Shown here in pieces: positions 44,777-56,901 of a stretch of DNA of 64,000 bases. The first letter of the stretch is position 1. Each line of letters opens with the position of its first letter. The notes under the pieces were generated by a model, which had not been told where the DNA came from, did not search any database, and was given only the letters and a program-made list of their open reading frames with translations. The stretch comes from Oryza sativa Japonica Group (taxonomy: Eukaryota; Streptophyta; Magnoliopsida; Poales; Poaceae). The stretch lies in assembly GCF_034140825.1 (NCBI RefSeq), contig NC_089037.1, positions 9,746,001-9,810,000 of the forward strand. The letters run 5' to 3'. The position numbers and the translations under genes are program-made.

Positions 44777-46329
44777 GTTGTCAGTATCCCGATTCGTATC
44801 TGACGGAGCGTGGGGCTCCTCACCGGGAGACCACGCAGGCCCCCCTTTGCCGGTTCGGCCGGGGACTCAGGGTGAGATTCTAAGCTCTCTGTATGTGGAA
44901 GGTTCGCGAGACCGGAAACACACAAGACTCGGGCGATGTATACAGGTTCGGGCCGCTGAGAAGCGTAATACCCTACTCCTATGTTTTTGTGAGATCTGTG
45001 TAGGAAGGAGCTACAAAGTATGAGCCAGCCTCTCCCTTGTTCTGGGTTCCCAATCTGGAAAAGTCCAGTCCCCCCTCTAAGTGGGCAAGGTCCTCCTTTT
45101 ATATCTTAAGGGGATACCACATGCACCATTTCTCTCTTTTTTGTGGGGACTTACCCCACCTTTTCATAAATGGACGGAGATTTGTATAGTTGCCGTCCGA
45201 GTCACCTTCTGATGAGACGGCCCACAACTACCTCCACTTTCGCCGGGAGCAGATGCGACGTGGAATCATGGCTGTCCGCTGACGACATGACCGGTGTCAG
45301 ACCAGTCACGTCGGTCATTCTTGTCCACCACGTGTCAGCTTAGCAATCTACATGTTCGCCCTTCTTCACACAACATCTTGCCTGTAATGGTTAGGATGAA
45401 GCCTGGCATATATCTGACCAGGACTATCGTGTCATCTCTGGGAGGTAACACGCTAGCTCCAGCTGGGGACGAGCGCCTAGAAGCCCTCGTCCTGACGGGA
45501 TGGGGCGAGGCGTGCGTCAGATCGCCTGTCGCCACCTAACCCGCGATCTGACCGGTCTGTGACTGGTCACAGACCGGATAAATGAGTGCACTGCACTGCG
45601 TTACATGCGGCGTGACACGCTCAGCCAAACCACAATAAATGTGGTTAGGTGAGCCCCACTGTGCTCACCTAACCCATACACTCGGAGCAAAAACCCACGA
45701 GGGGTAGGGGCGCCTCGGCCCTCGGGGCCGAGGCGGGTGCGGCCCGACCCCCTCGGGGGGACTAAGAGGAGGGCGAACATATCACCCTCGGGCCCGACGT
45801 CCCTCGGGAGTACCAGGCCACGTGTGCGATTGTGTCTGCCTCAAACCTCTAGTCATGATACTCCTGATCCCATGTCACCGACAGTATCCTAATATCTTAC
45901 GATACTACGATCTCTTACCAAGCCGAAACGATACCGATCCCACCTAGTATCCTAATTTTCATAGCATCTCAATCCTACTATTCATTACTGCACGATCCTA
46001 CAAAATCTTAGGTGGTATCCCGATTCTACGATCCCTACGATACTACAAAATATTATTTAAAATAACATGGTTTGAAAATAGTGTAACTAAATATGCTCAA
46101 ATTTATATGAAAATCAGTTAAATATATCAAAACCAACGTGGTTTCTCTTAATAAATGTCTCTATTTACATGACATATATCATTACTACTTTTTTTATATA
46201 GAATGGCTATATATAATTAATATAAATATTAATTAAATTTTAAAAAAGAAAATCTCATAGTATCCCGATCCTACGATACGATATTACTTTGAGCAAAACG
46301 ATACTACCTAGTATCCCGATCCTGACAAC
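44777..46329. mobile_element. TIR element inserted in the Helitron array
   Basis: GTTGTCAGTATCCCGATTCG at the left and ATCCCGATCCTGACAAC at the right are inverted repeats. The interior between the solo LTR and the right end (45889-46329) is rich in repeats of TATCCCGAT/TACGATACTAC type. Without the LTR it would be about 460 bp, a MITE-sized element, perhaps hAT-like. Confidence 0.6.
44801..45883. mobile_element. solo LTR (retrotransposon fossil) with 5-bp target duplication
   Basis: A segment of 1083 bp starting TGACGGAGCGTGGGG and ending CACCGACA, flanked by GTATC at 44796-44800 and 45884-45888. TG...CA ends plus a perfect 5-bp duplication show a solo LTR left by recombination between two LTRs. 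No internal region is present. The long GC-rich LTR suggests the gypsy group. The intact duplication suggests a fairly young insertion. Confidence 0.85.
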
Positions 46330-47128
46330 CTTGGAGTCCATATAGAAATACAATTAGGAAAAAACTGAAATTCGGAATTAAAAATAAGGAATATTAGAAG
46401 TAGAGTATAGAGTCCATATAGAAATACAATTAGGAAAAAACAGAAATTCGGAATTAAAAAATAAGGAATATTAGAAGTAGAGTATAGAGTCCATACAGAA
46501 ATACAATTAGGAAATAATAGAAATTGAGTTTAAAACTAACTAAAATTTGGAATAAATATAATAAAATTAAAATTAGAGTTTTTAGAGTCCATATAAAAAT
46601 ACAATTTACAAATAACTAAAATTTGAAATTAAGAAAAACATGGGAAGAAGAGTTTAAAGTCAATATAGGAATACAATTTAGAAGTAACTGAAATTCGAAA
46701 TTAAAAATTAAAGAATATTGAAAGATGAGTTTAGAGTCCAAATAAAAATACAATTAGAAATAATAAAAATTCAGAATAAAAATAAATAATATTAGAAGAA
46801 GAGCATAGAGTCTATATAGAAATACAATTTACAGAAAATTCGGAATTAAAAAAAAAGAAATATTAAAAGACGAGTCTAGAGTCCATATAGGAATATATAT
46901 AATTTACAAATAATTAAAATTTGATATTAAAAATAATTAATAATTAACACGTATATAAAATACAATATGAATATTACACATTAGTAGTTTTGTAAAGTTA
47001 TTACAAAATTTAAAATTATGTTGTCATTTTAATATATTTGAATAATATAATGAGAAAACATATATGCTATTATATGAGAGAAAATATAATGATGCTAGTC
47101 GCGCAATCTGCGCGGGCCACCATGCTAG

Positions 47129-48583
47129 TTTTTTTAAAGAGGGTTAAAATTGTTTTTTTTTCCCAAAGTACTTACTCAGCAGGCCGCTCAGCCGCTGGCC
47201 TAAGCCCATACAGTTCCGTCTCACCTACCCGGCTCGTTTTCTTCCTATCGTCCGCTCAAAATCACCGGGCCCCGAGCCTCCCCACCGCCGTCTCACCATC
47301 ACGCAAGTTGGACCGCGCCTCTGCCCTCGCGCTTGCACGCCCGCGGGCCGCGGGGGAGCGTGGTCTAACGCAACTGCTTCGCGCGCGAGGCCGGCCCGGT
47401 ACGCGGGCGGAAGGGTTGATTTGCTTTGCCATCATCACGCGAGACCACGACCGCTGATTTTCTCGTTCTCCGCCAGTCGTCGCACGCGCCGCGCGAGCTG
47501 AGCTCCTCCTCCCCCACCCCACCCCCACCCAACCCAACCACCCCCCCGTGCCTGCACGGCCCCCGGCGGTCACCATCCACCAGGCGCCGCGCCGCCTCGC
47601 GCTCTCCTCGCCCCGCCATGTGCTGGCGAGTGGCGCGGCAACGAACAAAAGGGACCCAGATGGATCGTACCGTCCGGTAGGAATCGCGTCCTGTTCAGCC
47701 CGACACTCAAGCGTACTAATTCCGCTTGTACAGGACTACAGGCAGGTGTAACTACAGAAGCGCAAACAAGATGCAGGCATGCGGCTGTCTAAAATTCGGA
47801 TTGTGGGCGTGCTTGCATCGCATGATGAGCTGACAGGTGACACCATCAACCGATTTGGTACTAGTACCATGTTTCATCAGGATGCTGGCCCACGGATTAT
47901 CCGGTCCTCACCAAACCACCAAACGACGAGCCAGATGCTGGATGAGAGCAAAGATTATCCTACAGGAGTGTAGGCAAATGGCCAAATGCCTGACACAAAC
48001 AAGAACACACCACACGAGTGAATGACACCATGGACCATTCATCAATCAACTAGTACTGCTAAGAACAGGTACAATGCCGGCTGTAACCATATATCGAAAA
48101 GAAAAAAGAAGAAAGCGAGCTACATATTTGTAGCCGGCTGCAACACGGATTTTTCTAAAATGTTATCTGTGTATGAGAGGTGAGACCGTGTATTAATGGT
48201 GTAGTATATTTTCATAGTTAACTACTATATGAATGAGCTATTAGATTAGCTATAAATGTTTTGGAGCCAGCAGTTGGCTATACTGTTGACCTTGCTCTAA
48301 TATAGCACAACTGTAAACAACCACTCCCTATACCAAACGGGTAGGAGTAGTACAACCTCCAAATCCAGGTCAAACCAGGCGATTCGATTTCTATTCCCGT
48401 TCTCCCCTCCAAGGCTGACTAGCGCTGCAATCTCTGCACCCTCGGCTCGGCTCGCACCATTTCCAGTATACAGGTCCACGCCTCCACGTGACAGGTGCTC
48501 GAAGAAGAAGGGCTCTGCTTTTGCTTGCTTTGCTCCCCGACCCGGCCGGCACGGCGTGCGCCGCCAAGCCGCCGCCGCCCGCC
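47129..48583. other. intergenic and leader region upstream of the TBC gene
   Basis: 47180-47680 is GC-rich with long chance frames on both strands, none with family resemblance; it may be an old exon or CpG-rich promoter. The promoter of the gene at 48584 should lie in the last kilobase; I could not single out a TATA box. Confidence 0.35.
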
Positions 48584-48852
48584 ATGGGCGCCATGGGCGC
48601 GGCGGCGTTCGACTTCGAGTACAAGAGGTAAATCGCCGAGACCGAGCTGCTTACAGCGAAGCCATGCAGATTGCAGGCAGGCAGGCAGAGCAGCAGGAGT
48701 CAAAGGCGAGGGCGCGCGCGCTCGCCGCGGCATCGTCGTCCCGCGCGCCACGTGCTTCCCGCTCTAGCCTCGATGCGAAAAACGAGTTTTTTTTTCTTCT
48801 TCGTCTTCTGGTTCCCCCCCAATCTGCGGTTCCTCTCTTTCTTGTTCTTCTA

Positions 48853-48891
<39 letters not shown>

Positions 48892-51800
48892 CTATCTCCG
48901 TTGCTTCGCGTCTGGGGCCTCGGGCGGCGCGCGCGGGGAGGGGCGTGGTGCAATTAACGGGCGCGCAGCTCCACCTTGCCGCGATCCGTCGCAATTCTTT
49001 GATTCCCTTCGCGGAATTTTTCTTTCTTTTTTTTCCCCATTCCATGTGCGTGGATCTCGGGGCGCGGGGCTAGGGTTTAGTATGGCTTTGGTCAATCCAT
49101 GGCGTGCGGTGCCGAGGTCGCCCTGTCGCTTCTTCTTTAATGCGCGTTGATCCCCATGGACGGCGAGTGCCGGTAAAACCCAATAAAAGGCGCCTCCTTT
49201 TCCTTTCCTCCGCCTCCCTCTCGCTAGCATTTATTGTCTTGTATTGTTGCATACGTCGTTGTTCGTTTAGGTTGGATTTGGGTTAGGATTTGTGTGGCAT
49301 AATGCGGTGGTTGGAATTGCCTTCGGGAGTTGTGGTTGATGGTGGTGAGGTTTGGCGCAGGGACGCGTATGGATTCGCGGTGCGGCCGCAGCATCTGCAG
49401 CGTTTCCGCGAGTATGCCAAGATTTACAAGGTAATTTACCAGGGGCAGAGTAGAAATGGAAATGCGTTGTTTTTGTTTGTTTCAGGTTAAGTTTTGATAC
49501 ATACTGTACTATTTTTTTGGCTGTTGTTTGGTTTATCAGGAAGAAGAAGAGGAGAGAGCGGACAGATGGAAGGACTTCTTGGACAGGTTGGCTGAATCTG
49601 CAGATGACATCACAACCAGCATTTCACCTTCCAAAGAGGACTCTGCTGCTGGAGATGTCAATGGTGGAGAACACCTTGATGGAGCTGAAAACTTAGAGAA
49701 TAGCAATAGGGGTGGAATAAAATGCAACAATGAAGAAGAGGAGGGAGAAGAGGATGCAGAAAAGAGCGATACACCAGAAAATTCGAAGGAAATTGATGGC
49801 AACAATCAATCGCAAGAAGCAAATGGTGAGGCGGACGATATCAATGATGTATCTGCCAACTCAGAAAATCTGAAACAGGAGAGCATTGCAAACTCCGTAG
49901 AATCGGACAAAGCTCCAGAAGAATTGAAGGAGGTGAGTGGGTGTTCAGAGGAACTATTAAATGATGAGAATGGTGATTCTGAAGGATTAAAAGATTCTCA
50001 TGGTGCCTTGGAAGGATTAGGTGAAGCGAACAACGACAACTCGGAAAAGTTAGAAGAGCTTTTCTTGGATAAGGGGTTGTTGGATGAACTGAAGCCTATA
50101 AGAGTTGAGTCTGGGAAGCGGGTGCGGGCATCAATCAGAATCATTGAGAAAATGATGAGCTCTCGAGTGGGCAAGATAAGGAACACTGCAAATGACATGT
50201 GTGGAAATGGTGAAGCACAGCTTGCATCAATTGAAGAGGAGGAAAGGGCAGCAGATAAGAGTTGTAGAGGGGATCCAGCAGAGGAATCTTCTAATCCAGA
50301 TAAGGTGGAGCAGGCACAGGACAGGGAACAAGGTGATTCTGCGAGTGCTGCTTTGGAGGGAGGCAATGGCGAGTCTTATTTCCCTTGGAGGGAGGAACTC
50401 GAGAGCTTGGTCCGTGGAGGTGTGCCAATGGCTCTTAGAGGAGAGGTGCAACTGTAACCAGAATTATCTGTACTGTTTTTATATCCTTATAATAGATATA
50501 TACCTACACTCACATATGGTTGATTTTATTGCAGATGTGGCAAGCATTTGTGGGTGTTGGTGCTCGTAAAATTACTGGGTACTACAACAAATTACTAGAT
50601 GAAGGTACTGAGGAATTGGATGAAAAGAACCCTGAGGACCAAGAGTTGAAAGATCAGACAAATGCACAGAAAAAGCCCCCAGAGAAGTGGAAGGGACAGA
50701 TAGAGAAGGTTGCTCTCTGATTTGAAATGGGAGGAACTAATGTCATGTTTTAGAAGTTCTACTGTTCTAGGTCTCTACTCTCTACACACTTGAATGCTTG
50801 ATTTGCCTGTTATCATTATAGGATTTGCCTCGAACATTTCCGGGACACCCTGCACTAGATGAGGACGGGAGAAATGCTTTGCGACGGTTATTAACAGCAT
50901 ATGCAAGGCATAACCCATCAGTTGGATACTGCCAGGTGAACAAATGCTCATTGGATAATTTTATGTTAGTTTTTAACCTCTTGTAATCTACTCCCTCCGT
51001 CCCATAATATAAGGGATTTTGAGTTTTTGCTTGCAACGTTTGACCACTCGTCTGATTCAATTTTTTTTGAATCAAGGTACTTAGTACCTAGTACCTAGAG
51101 GTACCAAATTTTACACTAGAAAATGTGGTACCTTCTCAAGGATGGTAAAATTACCCAATTTATAATCATATGCATGTGCTGCGAAATAATGTATTACCTT
51201 TGAGTAAAAGATGAATTGATGAGGGCTGTATTTTATACTGAGAGATCCATCGTGAACTATGAAACTTGTCACTTTTCAATCATCCACGCTGACAAACGAA
51301 TTATGAATATTGTAACTTCAGAGGTGATTTACAAGGTTAAAATCAATTAAGTCTATCCCAAGTTCCAAATATGCAATTCAACTATTAGCTAGCTTTGCAA
51401 GGCTGGCAAAATCATTAAATGTTCTATATGCTAGACACCATTAATCTGGCTCAGAAACATCTGTTGCATTTTCTTTTGTCAATATAACTAGAGTGCCTTT
51501 ACTCTTTACCTTATATCTTCATTGTTCTTCTTGCAGGCCATGAACTTTTTTGCTGGCCTATTTTTATTATTCATGCCTGAAGAGCATGCATTCTGGTATG
51601 CTTTTATTAAATGCCTTGTCTCTTGAAAAAAAATACTTGATTGATAATTTTTCTTTGTATTTTCAAGATTGTATGCTAACTCTAATTCCACTTTATTTTT
51701 CTCGTTTTCGCTCATCATTTTGAATTTTCAGGGCTCTGGTGGGGGTCATTGATGAGTATTTTGATGGTTATTACACTGAGGAAATGATTGAATCTCAGGT

Positions 51801-54800
51801 ACTTCTTAATTCATGATACATGTAATGTTTCCCAAAATCCTCGTTAATGTTACTGCCCGTTTACAGGTTGACCAGCTTGTTCTTGAGGAAGTTGTACGAG
51901 AAAGATTCCCAAAACTTGGTTTGTATTTCAATGATATTATTACTACACTTGTCCTTTTGTAGCATTCTGCATTTCACATTATCTTAAAAAAAACATGGTC
52001 CTGGTCATGCTTTTGTATTCAGTTGAAATGTTGAGATGACTTTATTTGTTTGAACACATAATGTATCAACTTTGTGGTGTATCACTCTGTACTTACATCA
52101 ATTACAACCCTCTTTCAGCAAAGCATATGGATTTCCTGGGAGTTCAGGTGGCATGGGTGACTGGACCATGGTTTCTTTCAATTTTCATCAATATGCTTCC
52201 ATGGGAAAGTGGTCAGGTTTTATGCAATAGCTTGGTGCTTTCATTAAGATATATACTCATACTTATACATTTGATGTTCGGTACCAGTCCCTTAAATTGA
52301 ACGAAACATGCATACCAAATTGTTAGGATAATGAGAATCCCGTTCTATTATTTTTTGAATGTTACATATTCTTGTCATGTATGTTAATAATTTGTTAGGT
52401 TTAACATCATCTGATTGAAACTTTTGCATTCTCTTAGTTCTTCGTGTTTGGGATGTGATCCTTTTTGAAGGAAATCGAACGATGTTGTTCCGGACAACGC
52501 TTGCTTTGCTCGACTTATATGGTATAACTTAATCCCTGAAAAAGCTATTGTTTCCTATTATTTGTTCTTTTCTAATAAGCATTGATGTGTAAGTGTAATC
52601 TACACTGTTGTCTTTGTATGTTGATTTGTAGGGCCTGCCCTGGTGACCACAAAGGATGCTGGAGATGCAATTACATTATTGCAATCTCTTGCTGGCTCTA
52701 CTTTTGACAGCAGTCAACTTGTGTTGACAGCTTGTATGGGTTTTCAAGCAGTCAGGGAAATAGGGCTGCAGGAGTTAAGGAAAAAACACAGGCCTGATAT
52801 TATATCTGCTATGGAGGAAAGATCAAAAGACCGCCATTCTTGGAAAGATAAGAAGGGTTTAGCAACTAAACTTTACAGCTTTAAACATGATCCTCTATGC
52901 CCACAAGTTAATTCCAAGGAAGGGGAAGATGATTTGCAAGTGAATGGGGAAATGCAATTTTTAGATTCTGGGTCAGCAAATCTAGAAACCTACCTTACTA
53001 GTTCAGCTCTAGATAATGAGTTGGAAGAGGGCATTGATCTTCAAGATCAGGTAAGAACTTCTCTGTACTGATTTATTTGTACTGAATGAGCTGATGTTTT
53101 CTCTAACAGAAACAAAAAAACAATGTGCTTATAATATGCATTCAAATTTATTGGTCATTCTGATAATTGACATTCAGGAATTTGTGTCACGGTCCTTCTG
53201 TATAATTGAATGGTTCCTATCAATATTTACGTTCCTTTCTGAGCTTAATATTCAGATGTTTTTTTGCCAATATGGAATTTTTAGTTACCTTTTCTTATGT
53301 TAAACATGATGAATTTCTATACTCAACTACTCAAGCAATGCTCACAGGTAACATGGTTGAAAGTTGAGCTGTGCAAACTGCTCGAGGAGAAAAGATCAGC
53401 TGAACTCAGGTTTGTTGTGCTTCTATTCTGGATCTATTTATCCACATAGTTAAATTGTACAGGTATAGTTACAAAGAAGAATAGCAATAGTACGGAAGCT
53501 ATCCCAGCCACTGCTAGATATAACAACCTGCAAAACTCGGAACTCTTAAATATAAATCGTTAAGGAGGGAATTTCTCCATCTAAACTTATTTGGAGCATT
53601 CCATCAAAGATGTGTCTGGTTCTTTCCAACCAGATAGGCCAGCTCCCAGCATTCAAGAGTAATTAGTTCTTTAAGAATAATTCCCCCTTTTCTCAGTTTC
53701 ACAGTAAATTTTAAATAATTTTTGCATCTAAAATAATTGGTAAAGTCTTCGTCAAATTCATGCATACTTTCATCTAAGTTGTCGCTGTAATGTTTTGGGC
53801 CATTAACTTAGTTTTGTACTGTGTCCAACTCCTATCATGATCTATTAACACATGTCATGCTCTCAGAAGCGAGGAGTTGGAAACTGCTTTGATGGAAATG
53901 GTCAAGCAGGACAACAGACATATGTTGAGTGCTAAGGTAAGATGTTATCTACAACTGCTTCTCTTTCCCCTCCAGGACTGCACAACTTAATGCAATCCAA
54001 GACTTCTTTATAATTGAACCAATTGCTTGAAGATTACCTAGTAGTAGTGTAGTTATAGTCCTTAAATCTGTTTTGTCCTTCGGGCTTAAATTTGGGCACA
54101 TTCATTCTTGACTTAGAAAAGATTCTCAGGTTGAGAAATTGGAGGCAGAGGTATCTGAGTTGCGAAAGTCCTTTGCAGACAAGCAAGAGCAAGAGCAGGC
54201 AATGCTTCAGGTTCTATCTTACAGCTTAGTATGCCTGTGCTTTATGCCATCTGGTTGGCTAAAATATATACATATTTACATATGCCTGCAGGTTTTGATA
54301 AGAATGGAGCAGGAACAGAAAGTGGCAGAAGATGCCCGCATAGCTGCTGAGAGAGATGCTGCTGATAAGAAATATGCTGCTCAGTTGCTCCAGGTTGCTT
54401 CAAGATGTTCTCTCAAACTGCTAGTTTTACACGTACAATTTGTAATATCTGTAAAAAGGGAGTTGCATAACCTTTTTGTTCCTCGTACATTCAGGAGAAG
54501 TATGACGCAGCGATGGCAGCACTTCGACAAATGGAGAAGAGAGCTGTAATGGCCGAAACTATGTTGGAAGCTACAAAGCAGTACCAGGCAGGGCAGTTTA
54601 AGGCCAACCAGTCCTTCAATCCAAGGTATGTTTAAACTCCTATGCTATATGTCCAGTATCATGGATGAGTTCTGATCAAATGATAATTATTAATTAAGTA
54701 AATTTCATAAAACACACTTATTATGGTATAAGTTGCACAAAACCACAGGAATTTCGGAATGTGGCACATAATCCCAGGTATTTATGGTCCTAAAGTTTTA

Positions 54801-55389
54801 CAAAACCACACATTAAGCATTTAGGGAGCAGTGGGCATGACTAATTTGCTTTTGTTGCATCGTATCATACTTGCTAGTGGTGATGCTTCAGATAGTTCCT
54901 TTTCGTTTTCTCAGTACTCCATTCATTTATTAACATAAATCATCCTTAGCTACAAATGACATATTACTGATGTTTCTTGTTGGTTTTTAACATTCAACTT
55001 TCTAACACTGTCTTTGCATGGTGACACTTCGTTTACTCGGGATTCTTTTGTAGTTCACCTCGTGCTGCCCCTCAGTCTGGGAAGCCAAATCAAGATCCTA
55101 ACCAGGATGCACCTAACAGGAGATTGGGCTTGCTTTCTAGGGGCCTTGGTTGGCTAGAGAAAAGCAAGGTACCTTGATTTGTTTAATGCTTCAAGATACG
55201 ACTTAATTTGAGTAAAAAAAAAGGGGATATCCTCTTTATTTCATATTTGGAAAAGAAAAAAAATATTAACATCATGATGAGCCAAATGGCTCTAGGAAGA
55301 TGATACAAACTTGAGGTACAATTGTTCATTAACTTTGATTTTTTTTTTATCAGGGAAAGTCTAGTTCCACTGAAACACCTGAAGGCTAA
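48584..55389 (+). CDS. TBC-domain Rab GTPase-activating protein with C-terminal coiled coil, 18 exons
   Basis: Exons 48584-48627, 49361-49430, 49540-50445, 50535-50708, 50822-50935, 51537-51595, 51732-51798, 51867-51918, 52119-52211, 52438-52521, 52632-53050, 53348-53409, 53867-53936, 54130-54210, 54292-54393, 54495-54625, 55054-55168 and 55354-55389 join in frame to 892 residues. A short N-terminal part ([20 protein letters not shown]) is followed by a long acidic, Asn/Glu/Ser-rich disordered region to about residue 320. The TBC domain (about 330-590) has both catalytic fingers: Arg in DLPRTFP (R402) and Gln in GYCQAMN (Q436), plus [11 protein letters not shown] and [11 protein letters not shown]. 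It should speed GTP hydrolysis on a Rab in membrane traffic. The C-terminal 250 residues form coiled coils ([29 protein letters not shown]). All introns appear GT-AG. Intron 1 has a (CT)n tract; intron 5 a MITE remnant. Confidence 0.9.
48855..48888 (+). repeat. (CT)n microsatellite in intron 1 of the TBC gene
   Basis: About 16-17 CT units just after a T/C-rich stretch; low complexity, likely length-variable. Confidence 0.9.
50991..51075. mobile_element. truncated Stowaway-like MITE in intron 5 of the TBC gene
   Basis: Starts CTCCCTCCGTCCCATAATAT and has GTTTGACCACTCG as in fuller copies, but no right terminus is seen. It runs into a short run of GTACC/GGTAC repeats (51078-51106). Confidence 0.5.
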
Positions 55390-56901
55390 ACTCCTGTCGA
55401 ATCAGGACATGATTGTTGCTAAGGATTGGATTACCTGATCACCAGAAAAATGCGTTCATGCAAGCATCAATGTTTTGCCCGCAGGAAGATTCAACATGAA
55501 TTTCCCATGAAGTTTTGCTGAAATTGTCATATGTATCATATCGAGCCCAGTTGTCAGATGCAGCTTCCTTGTTAGGTTCGAATTGTTGTAATGCATCCGT
55601 GTAAATTTTCTTTTTCAATTAGTTTTATTAAGATTGTCGATAGTTAGTTCCGGATAGGAGAAAGAAAAGGCACACTACTTCCCATACACATTAGATTAGT
55701 TTGCGACGATGTCGTGGTATTATACCGGTGAAGAGCTGTTTTTATACCTCTTCGGGAAGAGTTGTGCAGGAGTAGTGCAAAGAAATGATGTTTTTTTATT
55801 CATGTGACTTGCTTTCACACGAGTGCCTTAAGCATATTAATTTCATATGTTGTGTAAACACCGAGTCTCCACTGAGAATGCTCTTTTTTAAAATAAATAA
55901 ATAAATAATAATAATCAACCACTGGATCATATAATAAATCAGGAATGGTCATTCAGAATTTTGGTGAGATTATGCCTATTTCTTCCTTGAACCTCTATAC
56001 CAGACATATCCATTTATGCGCAAGCTGTCACTGCCATAACACAGAAATTTTATGGTTCAAGGTATCTACAAAGTATAAAACCGGTACCTCGTTAACGACA
56101 GTAAATCACTCTTAACATTGTAGTGATTGCATATGACTTGGCAAACTAGACAAGTCGAAGCATCTGCACTGCCCGGAATGGGCAGGTTGAACAAGCACTT
56201 AGATATTTTTTTGACGCTGAAAGGTAGAGAGACTCTACCTTATAACCATCTTATTGATGGCTGGTCAAGAGTTACGCGGCCAATTGGCCAAAACAAGAAA
56301 GAAGAGGAATACTGAAAACAAAATATAACCTTAGAGCAAAGTTGAATGCAAAGAGAGACTTCAACGCCATTTAAGTGCATCCATACTCAAATGGACTGAG
56401 TTTGATCTGACACTTGGGTATAACCTTGAACCAAAGTTGTATCCAAAGAGAGAAGCTTTAACCCCTTTTAAGTCCATCCATACAACAAATGGACAGAGGT
56501 TGAACTGACACTTCGGTGTAACCTTAAAACAAAGTTGTATCCAAACACAAAAAAAACTTTAATCCCTTTTAAGTACATCCATACAACAAAGGGAAGCAAA
56601 CGTGAGACCCATCTCATCCTGATTTCAACATAGGAGCAATGCCATGAAACCATCTGGAGATGCTTTCGGAGTATGGAGCTCTATGTCGAAAGACAACAAA
56701 ATGACAAGCCTCATCCATGTACAGAAGAAAAGGAACAGAAGTTCCCTCCAGAAATTCAACCATATGTTCCGAAATGGAACAGCGCTGTTCTTCAGTTTCT
56801 ACTACTCTCAGGCAGTAACCATCACGGCTCACGACACAAAGAGCAAGGCTTGAGACTAATAGTGACAGGGAAACCATGTTGCTGTTCTGCAATTGGGCTT
56901 C
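55390..56901. other. convergent 3' region between TBC and kinase genes, with a LINE tail
   Basis: 3' UTRs of both genes. Around 56195-56260 the minus strand reads like the 3' end of a plant LINE (AAGGTAGAGTCTCTCTACC followed by an A-rich end). Between 56330 and 56600 a unit with ACTTTAA(T/C)CCCTTTTAAGT(A/C)CATCCATA is present in three diverged copies. Confidence 0.35.

Larger units (their letters stand above)
44609..46940 (+). repeat. degenerate tandem array of roughly 75-80 bp units in the Helitron
   Basis: Units beginning AGAGTCCATATAGAAATACA and containing GAAATTCGGAATTAAAAA and GGAATATTAGAAG recur near 44610, 44688, 46334, 46409, 46486, 46580, 46655, 46733, 46806 and 46878. The array is interrupted at 44777-46329 by the TIR element. 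Divergence rises toward the 3' end. Confidence 0.75.
44516..47128 (+). mobile_element. non-autonomous Helitron with internal tandem repeats and nested insertions
   Basis: 5' end TCTATTATATTATTAAAGG preceded by A (44515). 3' end CTAG at 47125-47128 followed by T, with a perfect hairpin CGCGC-AATCT-GCGCG about 10 bases upstream. These are the defining Helitron ends, with insertion between A and T. The interior is a degenerate tandem array, split by a TIR element that in turn holds a solo LTR. No RepHel coding sequence. Without the insertions the Helitron would be about 1.06 kb. Confidence 0.75.

Noticed and set aside
44609-46940. Regular repeats that could be read as a CRISPR-like array
   Set aside because: Units are adjacent without unique spacers, degenerate, in a plant Helitron; CRISPR is not expected in a nuclear genome.
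47262-47648. GC-rich 128-codon minus-strand frame and overlapping plus frames
   Set aside because: Gly/Arg/Ala-rich on all frames with no splice or family support; likely promoter or relic GC-rich DNA.
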